Counted from the stretch's first letter, positions 1-9,733 are shown. The stretch is DNA of 64,000 nt from an uncultured bacterium (GCA_949292175.1 CASEYJ010000003.1:248001-312000); one strand, 5' to 3'. Notes: a model not told the origin generated them from the letters alone. Translations and numbers: made by a program.

Positions 1-969
1 ACAGAACCGATAAAACGTATCAAGCAAATTTCAAATAAAATATGCAAAGGAGAAAAGGTCGATGATGATATAAAAGAGTTTATTCAAAAATTCGGTAATC
101 GATGTATCGGAGAATTAAAACTTGAAACAATTACTTATAAACAAGACCCGTCACTTTTGCAATTCATTATTAATTCATACGTAAAACAGGGAATTATTGA
201 TATTGAAAAAGAATCCCAAAAGGAACAAGAAATTAGACGCAATGCAGAAAAAACCGTAAAAGAAAAAATTAAAAATCCGTTCTTTGGTTTTATATTAAAA
301 AATGCCCGTCTAAGGGTTAAAAACAGAGAAAATCTTCGTTTTGAACGTACAAGATTGTTTGGTTTAGTTAGGGAAATATTTTTAGAACTGGGTAAAAATT
401 TCGCATACGAAAATATTATTGAAACTCAGCGAGATATTTTCTACCTAACAAAAGAAGAAATTTTCAATTATGTATGCGGGACATCTGTTGATATTGATTT
501 AAAAACTATAATCAAAAATCGTAAAGAAGAATATGAAATTTTTAAGAAAAAGAATCTGCCAGACAGATTTACAACGTACGGAGCAGTATATAAGGCAAAT
601 CAATTCATTGTAAATAATATTGCTACTGATATAAAAGGAGATTTATCAGGAATCGGAGCTTGTGCAGGTATTGTCAGGGCAAAAGTTAAAATTGTTCACT
701 CTGTTGAAGAATCCGAAGGATTGGAAAATTGTATAATGGTTGCCGAGCGAACAGATCCTGGTTGGGTCCCATTATTCCCAATTAGTAAAGGGATTTTGGT
801 CGAGCGTGGCAGCATATTATCCCATAGTGCAATTGTGGCAAGAGAAATGGGAATTCCTGCAATAGTTGGGGTAAACAATCTTTTATCAACCTTAAAAGAC
901 GGAGATGAAGTTGAAATGGATGGTTCAACCGGGAAAATAAGGATAATCAGAAATGAGCAAAGGAATTGA
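1..969 (+). CDS. PEP-utilising enzyme (PEP synthase/PPDK-like), 3' part only
   Basis: The frame is open from base 1, so the gene starts left of the window and only its last 322 codons are seen. The C-terminal ~90 residues form the swivelling phosphohistidine domain of PEP synthase, pyruvate phosphate dikinase and rifampicin phosphotransferase: GSILSHSAIVARE carries the catalytic His, followed by GIPAIVGV and a DGDEVEMDGSTG end. In this family the domain carries phosphate between an ATP-grasp domain and a substrate. The N-terminal ATP-grasp half is not visible, so the acceptor (pyruvate or another molecule) cannot be read. The stop overlaps the next gene by 17 nt, and the four following lipid-type genes also overlap, so it is probably part of that pathway rather than a housekeeping PEP synthase. 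Family assignment is firm; the exact reaction is not. Confidence 0.85.
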   Translation, partial: TEPIKRIKQISNKICKGEKVDDDIKEFIQKFGNRCIGELKLETITYKQDPSLLQFIINSYVKQGIIDIEKESQKEQEIRRNAEKTVKEKIKNPFFGFILKNARLRVKNRENLRFERTRLFGLVREIFLELGKNFAYENIIETQRDIFYLTKEEIFNYVCGTSVDIDLKTIIKNRKEEYEIFKKKNLPDRFTTYGAVYKANQFIVNNIATDIKGDLSGIGACAGIVRAKVKIVHSVEESEGLENCIMVAERTDPGWVPLFPISKGILVERGSILSHSAIVAREMGIPAIVGVNNLLSTLKDGDEVEMDGSTGKIRIIRNEQRN

Positions 970-2053
970 AGCACGAGCAAAATTTAATAAAATAAGATAT
1001 GCAAACTGTTGGGAAGATCCTGAACTTTTACTTGAGGGATTTGATAATGGGAAAAAGTACATATCTATAGGTTCTGCAGGAGATAATTCACTATCATTGC
1101 TGATTAAAAATCCAGAAGTTGTCTATGCCGTTGATTTAAGTATTCCGCAAATTGCGTGTTGTGAACTAAAAAAAAATGCAATAAAATTTTTGGATTATGA
1201 AAACTTTTTGAAACTTTTAGGGTTTAAAGCCTGCGATAGTCGTCTTGAAATCTATACATCTATCAAAGAAAATTTGAGTTTACAAAGCAGATATTATTTT
1301 GAACACAATCCTGAGATAATCAAAGATGGAATTATCCAACAGGGGAAATTTGAACATTATTTTCAACTTTTTGCAAATAAAATTATGCCATTAGTTCATA
1401 ATCAGAAAAATTTAACAGAATTATTTTTACCAAAATCTATTCAAGCTCAAAGGATGTTTTATGACAGAACTTGGAATAACTGGAGATTTAAGGCTTTATT
1501 TAAAGTTTTCTTTAACAAATTTGTTATGGGACGTTTAGGCCGAGATAAGGAATTTTTTAAATATGTTGATACGGCAATGATTTCAAAAAACATCAAAGAA
1601 CGAGCAGATAGGGCTCTTCGAGATGTTCCGACTTGGAATAATCCGTACGTAAATTATATTTTATTAAACAATTTTGATTATGCTCTTCCTCATTACGCTA
1701 AAGAAGAAAATTTTGACATAATAAAACAAAATATTGATACTTTGGAAATTAGAACAGGTACAATAAATGAAGTTGCCACAAATTCCGGCATAAAGTTTGA
1801 CGGGTTTAATCTGTCTGATATCTTTGAATATATGGATAAGGACTTGTTTAAAGAAGTTTCTTCTCAATTATTATCGGTTTCAAATATAGGAGCAAAATAT
1901 TGCTATTGGAATATGATGGTAGACAGGCGAATTTCTGAAATTTTACCTGAAAACTTTGAGTATAAAAAAGAATTATCACAAAAACTTTATTTAAAAGACA
2001 AAGCATTCTTTTATAAAGATTTTATTATAGATGAGGTTATAAAAAATGACTGA
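953..2053 (+). CDS. btaA: BtaA-like (DUF3419) SAM:diacylglycerol 3-amino-3-carboxypropyl transferase
   Basis: This 366-aa protein belongs to the DUF3419/BtaA family. It has the family motif YANCWEDP at residues 16-23, a Rossmann-like SAM-binding stretch (YISIGSAGDNSLSLL, from residue 36) and the acidic YAVDLS strand end. BtaA enzymes move the 3-amino-3-carboxypropyl group of SAM onto the free hydroxyl of diacylglycerol, the first step to betaine lipid DGTS. The N-methyltransferase BtaB that finishes DGTS is not visible, so the product here may stop at the homoserine ether or be modified otherwise. The gene overlaps the upstream one by 17 nt and the downstream one by 8 nt, so it is translationally coupled. 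The symbol is used for the family; the true acceptor lipid is an inference. Confidence 0.8.
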   Translation: MSKGIEARAKFNKIRYANCWEDPELLLEGFDNGKKYISIGSAGDNSLSLLIKNPEVVYAVDLSIPQIACCELKKNAIKFLDYENFLKLLGFKACDSRLEIYTSIKENLSLQSRYYFEHNPEIIKDGIIQQGKFEHYFQLFANKIMPLVHNQKNLTELFLPKSIQAQRMFYDRTWNNWRFKALFKVFFNKFVMGRLGRDKEFFKYVDTAMISKNIKERADRALRDVPTWNNPYVNYILLNNFDYALPHYAKEENFDIIKQNIDTLEIRTGTINEVATNSGIKFDGFNLSDIFEYMDKDLFKEVSSQLLSVSNIGAKYCYWNMMVDRRISEILPENFEYKKELSQKLYLKDKAFFYKDFIIDEVIKND

Positions 2054-3170
2054 TTTAATTTGCGGAAGTATAATTTCTTTAATATTTTTATTATTTTTTA
2101 TTATTGCAGAGATTTGCTATAGAAAAGGATTAAATGTTGAAATAACGAGGAAATTTGTTCATTTTGCAGGAGCATTTGTTACTATAATTTTCCCATTTAT
2201 TTTCAAAACACATTGGGCAGTCTTAATTTTGGCAGTATTGTTTTGTGGAGTAATGTTAATAACCAAAAAAACAGGAACACTACAATCTGTACATGCCGTC
2301 GAACGCAAATCTTACGGAGCAATCTATCATCCTATTGCAATATATATCTGCTTTGTGTATTCACAGTTTTTACATCAACCTTGGTTTTATGTTATTTCAA
2401 TTTTAATTCTTGCAGTATCAGATGCTTTTGCGGCACTTGTTGGGAAAAATTACGGTATGAATGAATATATCGTAGAAGTTGGAAGTAAAAAAACGATGGA
2501 AGGTTCATTTACATTTTTTTTAACATCATTTTTAATAACTCATTTAATTTTACTTTTAACAACAACTGTCGGTAAAGTAGAATCCGTTCTGGTGGCACTT
2601 TTAATTGCAATAATTATAACTATATTTGAAAGTGTTAGTTTAAAAGGTGCAGATAATTTATTTATCCCGATTGGAACAATGTTTATTTTATCAAAAAATA
2701 TCCAACCTACAGTTGAAGGAATAACATTCCAGCTGGTGGTATTAATTGCATTTCTGATAAGTTATTTAGTTATAATGCTTCCATATAAACGAATAGGTTT
2801 TTCCGGTGTTGTGCTGCTGGGTTTGATAAATTATATTATCTGGACATTACTAGGTAATATTTACGCTGCAACGCTTGCAATATTTTCATTACTCTGCGCA
2901 AAAACTGATATTATACTGAATTATGATTGCGATGAGGCTGATGCTTATCGAGTAAGACCAATATTTTATATTTTGACGGTTCCAGTTGCTTGTGCATTCT
3001 TGGGAAATTTTATTGGCGCAAAAATAATTTATCCTTTTATAACTTCAATAATTTGTGAAGGTTTTATCATTAAAACAAAATTTTTTAACGGAAATTTAAA
3101 TAAAGGTTTATGGGTAACATCAGTAATTTCGTTAATAGTTTTAGGAGCAAGTTATGTATTTATCAGATAG
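2046..3170 (+). CDS. CTP-dependent lipid kinase-like membrane protein (dolichol/phytol kinase family)
   Basis: A 374-aa polytopic membrane protein, mostly hydrophobic helices. It shows the order of motifs of the dolichol kinase/phytol kinase/CTP-diacylglycerol kinase family: RKFVHFAGAF near the N-terminus, AVSDAFAALVGKNYG, GSKKTMEGS, then a KGADNLFIPIG segment. Members phosphorylate polyprenols, phytol or diacylglycerol with CTP, or resemble CDP-DAG synthases. About 130 extra hydrophobic residues follow the core domain. GAGG lies just upstream of the ATG. Overlaps of 8 nt (upstream) and 17 nt (downstream) place it within the lipid operon, where it could phosphorylate or cytidylylate the lipid used by its neighbours. 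The substrate is unknown. Confidence 0.75.
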   Translation: MTDLICGSIISLIFLLFFIIAEICYRKGLNVEITRKFVHFAGAFVTIIFPFIFKTHWAVLILAVLFCGVMLITKKTGTLQSVHAVERKSYGAIYHPIAIYICFVYSQFLHQPWFYVISILILAVSDAFAALVGKNYGMNEYIVEVGSKKTMEGSFTFFLTSFLITHLILLLTTTVGKVESVLVALLIAIIITIFESVSLKGADNLFIPIGTMFILSKNIQPTVEGITFQLVVLIAFLISYLVIMLPYKRIGFSGVVLLGLINYIIWTLLGNIYAATLAIFSLLCAKTDIILNYDCDEADAYRVRPIFYILTVPVACAFLGNFIGAKIIYPFITSIICEGFIIKTKFFNGNLNKGLWVTSVISLIVLGASYVFIR

Positions 3171-4095
3171 TAAAGATGAATTTTTGAAATTTCCGAAAGA
3201 TTTATACAGAAATGATCCGTTTTATACAACACAATCTGAGGATGTCTCGGATTGTGAAAAACTTTTTATAGTAAAAGAAAATGAAAAAGTTCTTTGTCGT
3301 TTAGGATTTTTTGCCAATGGACAGTTCGGATTTTTTGAGGCTGAAAACAATTTGGAAGCAGTTAAGTTTTTATTTAATCAAGTAAAAACTTACGCCAAAA
3401 CAAAAGGTTATGACTACTTAATCGGACCGATTAACGGTTCTACTTGGAAAAAATACCGAATTACGCTGCCATCAAACAATCCACCATTCTGGCTTGACAA
3501 TTATAACAAACCTTATTATGCGGAATTACTTGAAAATTGTGGATTTGAAACAATTGCAGATTACACATCTTCAATTTGTCGCGACTTAAACAAAGATTAC
3601 TCAAGACTTGAAAAATTTTCATCAATTTTTGAAAAAAAAGGTATAAAAATTCGCAAATTTAATCCTGAAAATTTTGAAGAAGATATCAGAAAAATTTACA
3701 ACATTTCTGTAGATAGTTTTGTGAACAATTTTCTTTATACACCAATAGAATTTGAAGATTTTTATAAAATGTATGAACCGGCAAAAAGCTTTTTAAATCC
3801 GGAGTGGGTTTTGCTTGCGGAAAATGTTGACAATGAAGCAATTGCTTTCATATTTGGTTTTGATAATTTATACAATAAAGATAATAAATCACTTGTAATA
3901 AAGACATTAGCACAAATTTCTGATTACAAATATCGTGGAATAGGATCATATCTGGTAGAATATTTACATCAAAAAGCTCAACTTGCAGGGTATAATAGTA
4001 TTATTCATGCACTTATGCATAAAAATAATGTATCAGCTAATATTCTGTCGGGCGAACTCTACCATAAATATAAACTTTATGGAGTTAAATTATGA
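3154..4095 (+). CDS. GNAT-family N-acyltransferase, lipid operon
   Basis: This 313-aa protein has a GNAT fold at its C-terminus: the acyl-CoA-binding loop reads YRGIGSYLVEYLHQKA, followed by a strand-helix end typical of the superfamily. The N-terminal half (RNDPFYTT, then FGFFEAENN and YDYLIGPINGSTWKK) resembles large two-part bacterial GNAT proteins of unknown substrate. AGGAG precedes the start, which lies within the end of the previous gene (17-nt overlap). The stop overlaps the next start by 4 nt. Beside a BtaA-type enzyme that creates a free amino group, N-acylation of that group is a possible role, but that is inference from position only. Confidence 0.7.
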   Translation: MYLSDSKDEFLKFPKDLYRNDPFYTTQSEDVSDCEKLFIVKENEKVLCRLGFFANGQFGFFEAENNLEAVKFLFNQVKTYAKTKGYDYLIGPINGSTWKKYRITLPSNNPPFWLDNYNKPYYAELLENCGFETIADYTSSICRDLNKDYSRLEKFSSIFEKKGIKIRKFNPENFEEDIRKIYNISVDSFVNNFLYTPIEFEDFYKMYEPAKSFLNPEWVLLAENVDNEAIAFIFGFDNLYNKDNKSLVIKTLAQISDYKYRGIGSYLVEYLHQKAQLAGYNSIIHALMHKNNVSANILSGELYHKYKLYGVKL

Positions 4096-5576
4096 TAAAT
4101 AATATTGTTGAAATTTTATTTAAAAATGCTGAGAAGCATCCTGATAAACTTGCTATTATCCATAAAAATAAAAAAATAACTTACGGGAAATTAGTGCAAG
4201 ATGTAAAAGATTATGCACAGTATTTTTTATCAAAAGGTATAAAAAAAGGTGATAATATATTAATTTTTGTTCCAATGTCGATTGAACTTTATAAAATTCT
4301 TTCCGCTGTTTTTTATGTCGGTGCAACAGCAGTTTTTGTAGATGCTTGGGCTGATAAAAATAGACTTAATCAAGCTTTAACGATTGTTCCCTGCGAAGCA
4401 TTCATTGCTTGTCCGAAAGCTTTTATATTGAAACTAATGAGCAAAAAAGTGCGTGAAGTAGGAATAAATATCATATCAGGAACTATTAAAAAATCAAAAA
4501 GCACCCACCCAATTGAAACAGTAACACCTGATTCAACTGCACTTATAACCTTTACATCAGGTTCAACAGGACTCCCAAAAGCAGCTAAAAGAACTCACAA
4601 ATTTTTGCTGGAACAGCACTATGTACTAAAAAAACACTTAGCACCTTCCTTTGATGATGTTGATTTAACAAGTCTACCTGTTTTTATTCTTCACAATCTT
4701 GCCTGTGGTACAACTTCTGTTATTCCTGATTTTAACCCCCAAAAACCATCGGATATTGACCCTGATAAAATTTTAAAAGATATAAAAAATAATAATGTTA
4801 CTACTTCTGTCGGCTCACCAAGATTTTATGAAAAACTTGCTGAATTTGGGAAAATCAAAGGTTTGAAAAGAATTTTCACTGGTGGAGCTCCTGTTTTCCC
4901 CAAGAACGCCAGACTTTTACAGGAAAATTTCAACGATTGTGATATAGAAATAGTTTACGGATCAACTGAAGCTGAACCGATTGCATCAATTTCAACAAAA
5001 GAATTATTACAGTGTGAAGGTAATGTTAAAGACGGTTTGTATGTTGGAAAACCAATTGAGGATATTAATGTAAAAATTATAAAGCCATCAGATGAACCTA
5101 TTGAAGATTTTGAAAGCACCTGGCTTAGTACAGGTGAAATTGGTGAAATTTGTGTTGAAGGAAAGCATGTCTTAAAAGAATATTATAATAGCGATGAAGC
5201 ACAAAAATTTGCAAAAATTAACTACCAAGGACAAGTTTGGCATAGAACAGGTGATGCCGGATATTTGGATAATGATGGCAGATTATTTCTTATGGGCAGA
5301 GTGAAAAATCGATTTGTCCATAATAATAAAGACGTTTATGTATTCCCGATAGAAAATGCTTTACTTGAGATTGAGGGTATTGAAATCGGAACAATTCTAA
5401 AAATTGATGAACAAATTATACTTGTTGTAGAAACAAAAATTCCACAGAAAAAACTTGAACGAGAACTTAAAAATTTTGGATTTAATTTTGACAAATTTAT
5501 AATCACAAAAATTCCTCGTGACCCGAGACATAATTCAAAAATTGATTATGATAAGTTAAGAAAAATCCTCTCATAA
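4092..5576 (+). CDS. AMP-forming acyl-CoA/acid ligase (ANL superfamily)
   Basis: A 494-aa adenylate-forming enzyme with all main ANL motifs: the P-loop TFTSGSTGLPKAAKRTH (about residue 153), VYGSTEAEP, WHRTGDAGYLDNDGR with the ribose-binding Asp, GRVKNRF at the hinge, and a C-terminal RHNSKIDYDKL holding the catalytic Lys. It should activate a carboxylic acid with ATP to an acyl-AMP, then pass it to CoA or another carrier. The substrate cannot be read from sequence. The start has a GGAG site and overlaps the GNAT gene by 4 nt. It is the last gene of the operon; its stop codon lies in the loop of a terminator hairpin. Together with the GNAT it could form an activate-and-transfer pair. Confidence 0.85.
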   Translation: MINNIVEILFKNAEKHPDKLAIIHKNKKITYGKLVQDVKDYAQYFLSKGIKKGDNILIFVPMSIELYKILSAVFYVGATAVFVDAWADKNRLNQALTIVPCEAFIACPKAFILKLMSKKVREVGINIISGTIKKSKSTHPIETVTPDSTALITFTSGSTGLPKAAKRTHKFLLEQHYVLKKHLAPSFDDVDLTSLPVFILHNLACGTTSVIPDFNPQKPSDIDPDKILKDIKNNNVTTSVGSPRFYEKLAEFGKIKGLKRIFTGGAPVFPKNARLLQENFNDCDIEIVYGSTEAEPIASISTKELLQCEGNVKDGLYVGKPIEDINVKIIKPSDEPIEDFESTWLSTGEIGEICVEGKHVLKEYYNSDEAQKFAKINYQGQVWHRTGDAGYLDNDGRLFLMGRVKNRFVHNNKDVYVFPIENALLEIEGIEIGTILKIDEQIILVVETKIPQKKLERELKNFGFNFDKFIITKIPRDPRHNSKIDYDKLRKILS

Positions 5577-5588
5577 AGAGAGGATTTT
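5562..5588. terminator. Bidirectional terminator between lipid operon and aas-like gene
   Basis: An 11-bp perfect stem (AAAATCCTCTC / GAGAGGATTTT) encloses a 5-nt loop. The arms begin with A and end with T, so either transcript ends in U residues. The TAA stop of the ligase gene is in the loop and the convergent gene stops 5 nt beyond. Confidence 0.8.
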
Positions 5589-5592
5589 AAAT

Positions 5593-8500
5593 TTATAAAC
5601 TCTCATACCATTCTTTTAAATCTTTTCTTTTAACTTTTCTTGTTGAAGTCTTTGGCAGCTCATCACGATGAAGCACCACAACAGTCGGAGTTTTATATGG
5701 TGCTAAGTTTGCTTCAGATAGGCGTTTCACTTCTGCTTCAAGCACCTCTTGAATTTCCTTGTCTGATTTTTTTGCAAGTTCATCAGATGGTGTTATAATT
5801 ACTCCGACTTCTTCTGTTCCTGCTTTATTTCCGGATTTTATCATTAAAGACATTACACAAAGTTCTTTAATAAGTTCTGAAGTTTCTAATACTGCTTCAA
5901 CTTCTTCCGGGAAGATTTTTTTGCCACCGCCAAGAACTATCATATTCTTAATTCGACCTGTAATTTTGATAAATCCTTGTTTGTCAATTTCGCCAATATC
6001 ACCTGTATGAAACCAACCGTCTTCATCAATAACTTCTTTAGTCATTTCTGGTTTACCGTAATATCCTTGCATAACGTTTGGTCCTGTTGCAAGAATTTCT
6101 CCGTTATCAGAAATTTTTACCATTACCGAAGGCAAAGGTTGACCAACTGTTCCTATTTTTGAATGCCCGTAACGATTAGTTGAAATTGTCGGAGAAGTTT
6201 CTGTTAAACCATACCCTTGAAATATAGGAATACCTATTCTGTCAAAAAATTCTGCGACATTATCCTCTAAAGGAGCACCACCACAGATAAAACACTCTAA
6301 TCTTCCTCCCAAACCATCAATTACCGATTTAAACATCAAACGACGAATCTTGCGTGGCATAAATTTTGCAAAAGAATAAAATATTTTAAACGCTTTTTGT
6401 GCAGTTTCAGGCTGCTTTTTTATCTGTTTATCAATACTGTTTTTAAACATTTTTGCAACAAGAGGAACCACAATCATATTTGTAATTCTTTTTTCTTTCA
6501 TTGTTGTTGCAAGTTCTTTGGGATTTAAAGATTTTATATAAACTATTTTTGCCCCCAAATAAAGCATTCCAAAAAATCCACAATCTAATTCCAGCAAATG
6601 ATTTAAAGGCAAAATTGAAAGCAGAGTATGCTCATGTGTAATTTTGAACATAGTTTCAAAATCACGAAGTTGAGAATATATATTCCCAAAACTAATCATA
6701 ACACCTTTTGGATTACCGGTTGTGCCTGATGTATAAACAATCAGGGCGGTTTCATCCAACGATCTTGGTCTTCCCAAATCTTTTTCTATATCCGTTCCTA
6801 AATCGGACACAGACGGTATTTCTTTATGTTCTCTTTCTTCGTTATCAAGAACAAATATCTGATCAATGGATTTTACATTGTTTTTAACTTCCAGAGCATG
6901 TTCTAGATAATGACTTGAACAAAACAAAATCCTAGGGTTGCAGTCGTTTAAGATATGCGTATGCTCCGGTACTGTAAGTTTTACATCTAAAGGAACCGTA
7001 ATTGCACCTGTTTGAATAGATGCAAACATTCCAATAGAAAATTCAGGTCTTGATTCACAAATTATGGCAATTCTTTCCCCACGTTGTATTTTTATTGTTT
7101 CAATAAGATAATTTGCAAATTTTTTAGCCCTTCTTGAAATTTCAAGATAACTTAATTCTTCATATCCGTCTTTTGTTTTTAAAGATAATGCCTTTACCTG
7201 ACCATAAATATCACCTTTTTCTTGCATTAAATCGAGGAAATTTGAATGCAACTTATGATCAATATTATAAAAAGCACGACGTTCGAGTGACTTTTTCATA
7301 AAGTTTATACGAATTTGCAATTCATGTGCAATTTCTTTTTCATCAGAATGAAAATCAGTTATAGGTTGACCAAATTGAATAACAATTGTATTAAATAACT
7401 TAGGGAATTTTCTGGTTTTGCCCCAAGTTTCAAAGCCTCCCTGTATGGCAAAAGGTATAATCGGAGCATTAGTTTCTTTTGCCATTATACCGACTCCTCT
7501 ATTAAATTTACAAATTTCACCGTCAGGCGTAAACTTGCCTTCAGGAAAAATTATTACAGCTTCTCCTGATTTTAATTTTTGATTGGCACTTTCAATTGCC
7601 TCTATGCCTTTACCAAATTTTAAAGGTAAAACATTAAAATATTTTAATAAATGTCTTACAACAGGAGTTTTAAATGCTGCCGGACCAGTCACAAACCACA
7701 ATTGACGATGTGTAGCCATTTGTACAATAAATGGATCTAAATGTCCTGTATGGTTACCGGCAAGGATTACTTTTCCTTTTTTTGGAATATTCTCAGCTCC
7801 TTCAATTCTGTATCTAAAAAGAAGCAAGAAAAGATGCCCCAATGTAGCTTTTAATAAGAAATATCTGAAACTTTTGTCAAAGACTAGCACCAATGCAGCA
7901 AGTACAAATGAAAATAATGCAATTCCTTTAAATACATTCAACGGATTTATAAAACCAATAATAGTTGCAACAATCACTGTTCCAATTAGAAAGCTTAAAG
8001 TACTGGCTGTTAATTGTAAACCAAATATTTTACCTCGGACTCTGTCTGGGGTAATTTTTTGTAAAATGGTATCAAGCATAACAATTATAACAGCATCGGC
8101 CATCCCGATTGGAATAAGCCACATCCAAGCGCTATTGATACTTTGACATAATGGGGCCGTAACAAGAGCAAGACATAGTATGATAAATCCGCTTGCAAAT
8201 AAATGCGGAATTCTCATTATTCTTGCAAAATATATTGTTGCTGCCATACCTGTAATAATACCGATACCTAAAATTGTTCTCAGATAAGTTAAATCACTGA
8301 AGGCTAAGCCATAATAATCAGTAATAAGAGCATTTAAACTATTTGAAAATACAGCAACAATAAATTGCAGACAAATAGCCAGTCCGACAAGATATAATAC
8401 TTTTTTATGTTTTTTTAAATAATTTAATGCCACAGCCATATCGTTTATTTTTTCTCTTGTGGTAAATATATTTTGTTTAATTGAGAATTTGATTAATGCA

Positions 8501-9063
8501 GTAAAAATTGCTCCAATTAAATACATACCACCAATTATTAAAAACGCCTTTTCATTTCCAAGAGTTATCAAATAATTTGCAGCAAAAGCTCCGAATAATA
8601 ACGCAATAACACCAAGTGAAGAAGTAAATGCATTTGCAAATTTTAATTGTTCATTTTTAACAATATTTGTAACAGCAGACATTTTAGCAGGGTAGAAAAA
8701 TGCTGCTCCAATCCCTAAACCAAAAGCAACAATGTAGATTAAATTCTGAGTTAATTGAGGAATAAAGAAAATCATTAAACAAATCGTTACAGCTCTAAAA
8801 AGACAACTTATTGAAAGGATTGCTTTTCTGGAAAATCTGTCACAAAGAACTCCCGAAAACGGACTAACTAGAAATTGCGGCAAAAGAAATATAAAAAACA
8901 TTATAGCAATAGATTTTCCTGTATTTCCCGACATTTGCAAAAGAATAGATACAAACAAAAATTGAACAATTGCATCTGCAAAATGGGAAAAAACTTGACC
9001 AAAAAATAATTTATCAAATTCGAAATTTGCGAATGGCCCAAACTTTTGCTTAATTCCGTTCAT
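5593..9063 (-). CDS. aas: MFS lysophospholipid transporter - PlsC acyltransferase - acyl-[ACP] synthetase fusion (LplT-Aas type)
   Basis: An 1156-aa three-part protein. Residues 1 to ~400 form a 12-helix MFS/LplT-like transporter (DRFSRKAILS loop). Residues ~415-600 are a PlsC-type acyltransferase with the HX4D motif in NHTGHLDP (about 434) and FPEGKFTPDG. The rest is an adenylate-forming ligase with YTSGTTGNPKG (about 777), GYGLTETSP, WFHTGDIGEIDKQG and the C-terminal KTSTRKVKR lysine. Such fusions import lysophospholipid, activate a fatty acid and reacylate the lipid at the inner membrane. GAGGAG precedes the ATG. It faces the lipid operon and shares its terminator, so both may serve membrane lipid remodelling. 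Confidence 0.9.
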   Translation of the reverse strand: MNGIKQKFGPFANFEFDKLFFGQVFSHFADAIVQFLFVSILLQMSGNTGKSIAIMFFIFLLPQFLVSPFSGVLCDRFSRKAILSISCLFRAVTICLMIFFIPQLTQNLIYIVAFGLGIGAAFFYPAKMSAVTNIVKNEQLKFANAFTSSLGVIALLFGAFAANYLITLGNEKAFLIIGGMYLIGAIFTALIKFSIKQNIFTTREKINDMAVALNYLKKHKKVLYLVGLAICLQFIVAVFSNSLNALITDYYGLAFSDLTYLRTILGIGIITGMAATIYFARIMRIPHLFASGFIILCLALVTAPLCQSINSAWMWLIPIGMADAVIIVMLDTILQKITPDRVRGKIFGLQLTASTLSFLIGTVIVATIIGFINPLNVFKGIALFSFVLAALVLVFDKSFRYFLLKATLGHLFLLLFRYRIEGAENIPKKGKVILAGNHTGHLDPFIVQMATHRQLWFVTGPAAFKTPVVRHLLKYFNVLPLKFGKGIEAIESANQKLKSGEAVIIFPEGKFTPDGEICKFNRGVGIMAKETNAPIIPFAIQGGFETWGKTRKFPKLFNTIVIQFGQPITDFHSDEKEIAHELQIRINFMKKSLERRAFYNIDHKLHSNFLDLMQEKGDIYGQVKALSLKTKDGYEELSYLEISRRAKKFANYLIETIKIQRGERIAIICESRPEFSIGMFASIQTGAITVPLDVKLTVPEHTHILNDCNPRILFCSSHYLEHALEVKNNVKSIDQIFVLDNEEREHKEIPSVSDLGTDIEKDLGRPRSLDETALIVYTSGTTGNPKGVMISFGNIYSQLRDFETMFKITHEHTLLSILPLNHLLELDCGFFGMLYLGAKIVYIKSLNPKELATTMKEKRITNMIVVPLVAKMFKNSIDKQIKKQPETAQKAFKIFYSFAKFMPRKIRRLMFKSVIDGLGGRLECFICGGAPLEDNVAEFFDRIGIPIFQGYGLTETSPTISTNRYGHSKIGTVGQPLPSVMVKISDNGEILATGPNVMQGYYGKPEMTKEVIDEDGWFHTGDIGEIDKQGFIKITGRIKNMIVLGGGKKIFPEEVEAVLETSELIKELCVMSLMIKSGNKAGTEEVGVIITPSDELAKKSDKEIQEVLEAEVKRLSEANLAPYKTPTVVVLHRDELPKTSTRKVKRKDLKEWYESL

Positions 9064-9098
9064 TTTATAACTCCTCTATGCCCCTACCAATCTGTATA

Positions 9099-9127
9099 AT
9101 CTTAACAATATTAACCCTAATGTGCAA
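9099..9127 (-). promoter_or_regulatory. Candidate sigma70 promoter of the aas-like gene
   Basis: Read on the minus strand there is TTGCAC, a 17-nt spacer, then TAAGAT, about 35 nt upstream of the ATG at 9063. The match is moderate and no other candidate in the gap is clearly better. Confidence 0.45.
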
Positions 9128-9304
9128 ATATGTAATGCATTTTCACAAGTACATCAGACTATCATACTAATCCAAACGCTAATGTTTAATGCTTATTGTA
9201 TTATATTAAATTCTGCTTTGGATTTTGTAAACTTTATATAAAACGGTGCATAACTAATTTTTATATTGTAAAATCAAATAAATTAATGAAGCAAGGATAT
9301 TTTT

Positions 9305-9697
9305 ATGAAATTTGAAATAAAAGACAAAAATTGGAAAAGATATCATTTATTTTGGCATTATATTAATAATTTGCGAAATGTTCTTAGTTTAACTTGCGAT
9401 ATTGATATAACTGAATTTCTACCTTATATAAAATCTAAAGGTTATAGGTTTTATCCTTCTTTTATGTGGGCAGTATGTAAAATTATTAATGCTCATGAAG
9501 AATTTAGATTAGGCTGGGATGAAAACAATCAAGTTGGAGTGTACGATGTGATTCATCCATATTTTACACATTTTTTTAAAGAAGATGAAATGTGTGCTTT
9601 ATTCGTTGCAGAATATAATGAAAATTTAGAAGTCTTTCATAGTAATTTTGTTGATATAATTGACAAACATAAAGATTGTAGTAAGTTTTTGAAATAA
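9305..9697 (+). pseudogene. Chloramphenicol acetyltransferase (CAT) fragment, C-terminus missing
   Basis: The 130-residue product aligns from memory with the first ~60% of classical CAT proteins (about 215-220 aa): YHLFWHYINN, LTCDIDITEFL, RFYPSFMWAVCKIINAHEEFR, then VIHPYFTHFF. It ends (CSKFLK) before the part that carries the catalytic HHAVCDG motif and the substrate pocket, so it should not acetylate chloramphenicol. No frame in the next 170 nt restores that part. AAGGAT precedes the ATG, so expression signals look intact. A short non-catalytic trimer-forming protein cannot be excluded, but decay is simpler. It sits beside an SMR exporter gene in the same direction. Confidence 0.75.
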
Positions 9698-9733
9698 TAT
9701 TTTTGATTTACAATCGGTGTAATGGAGGTATTT

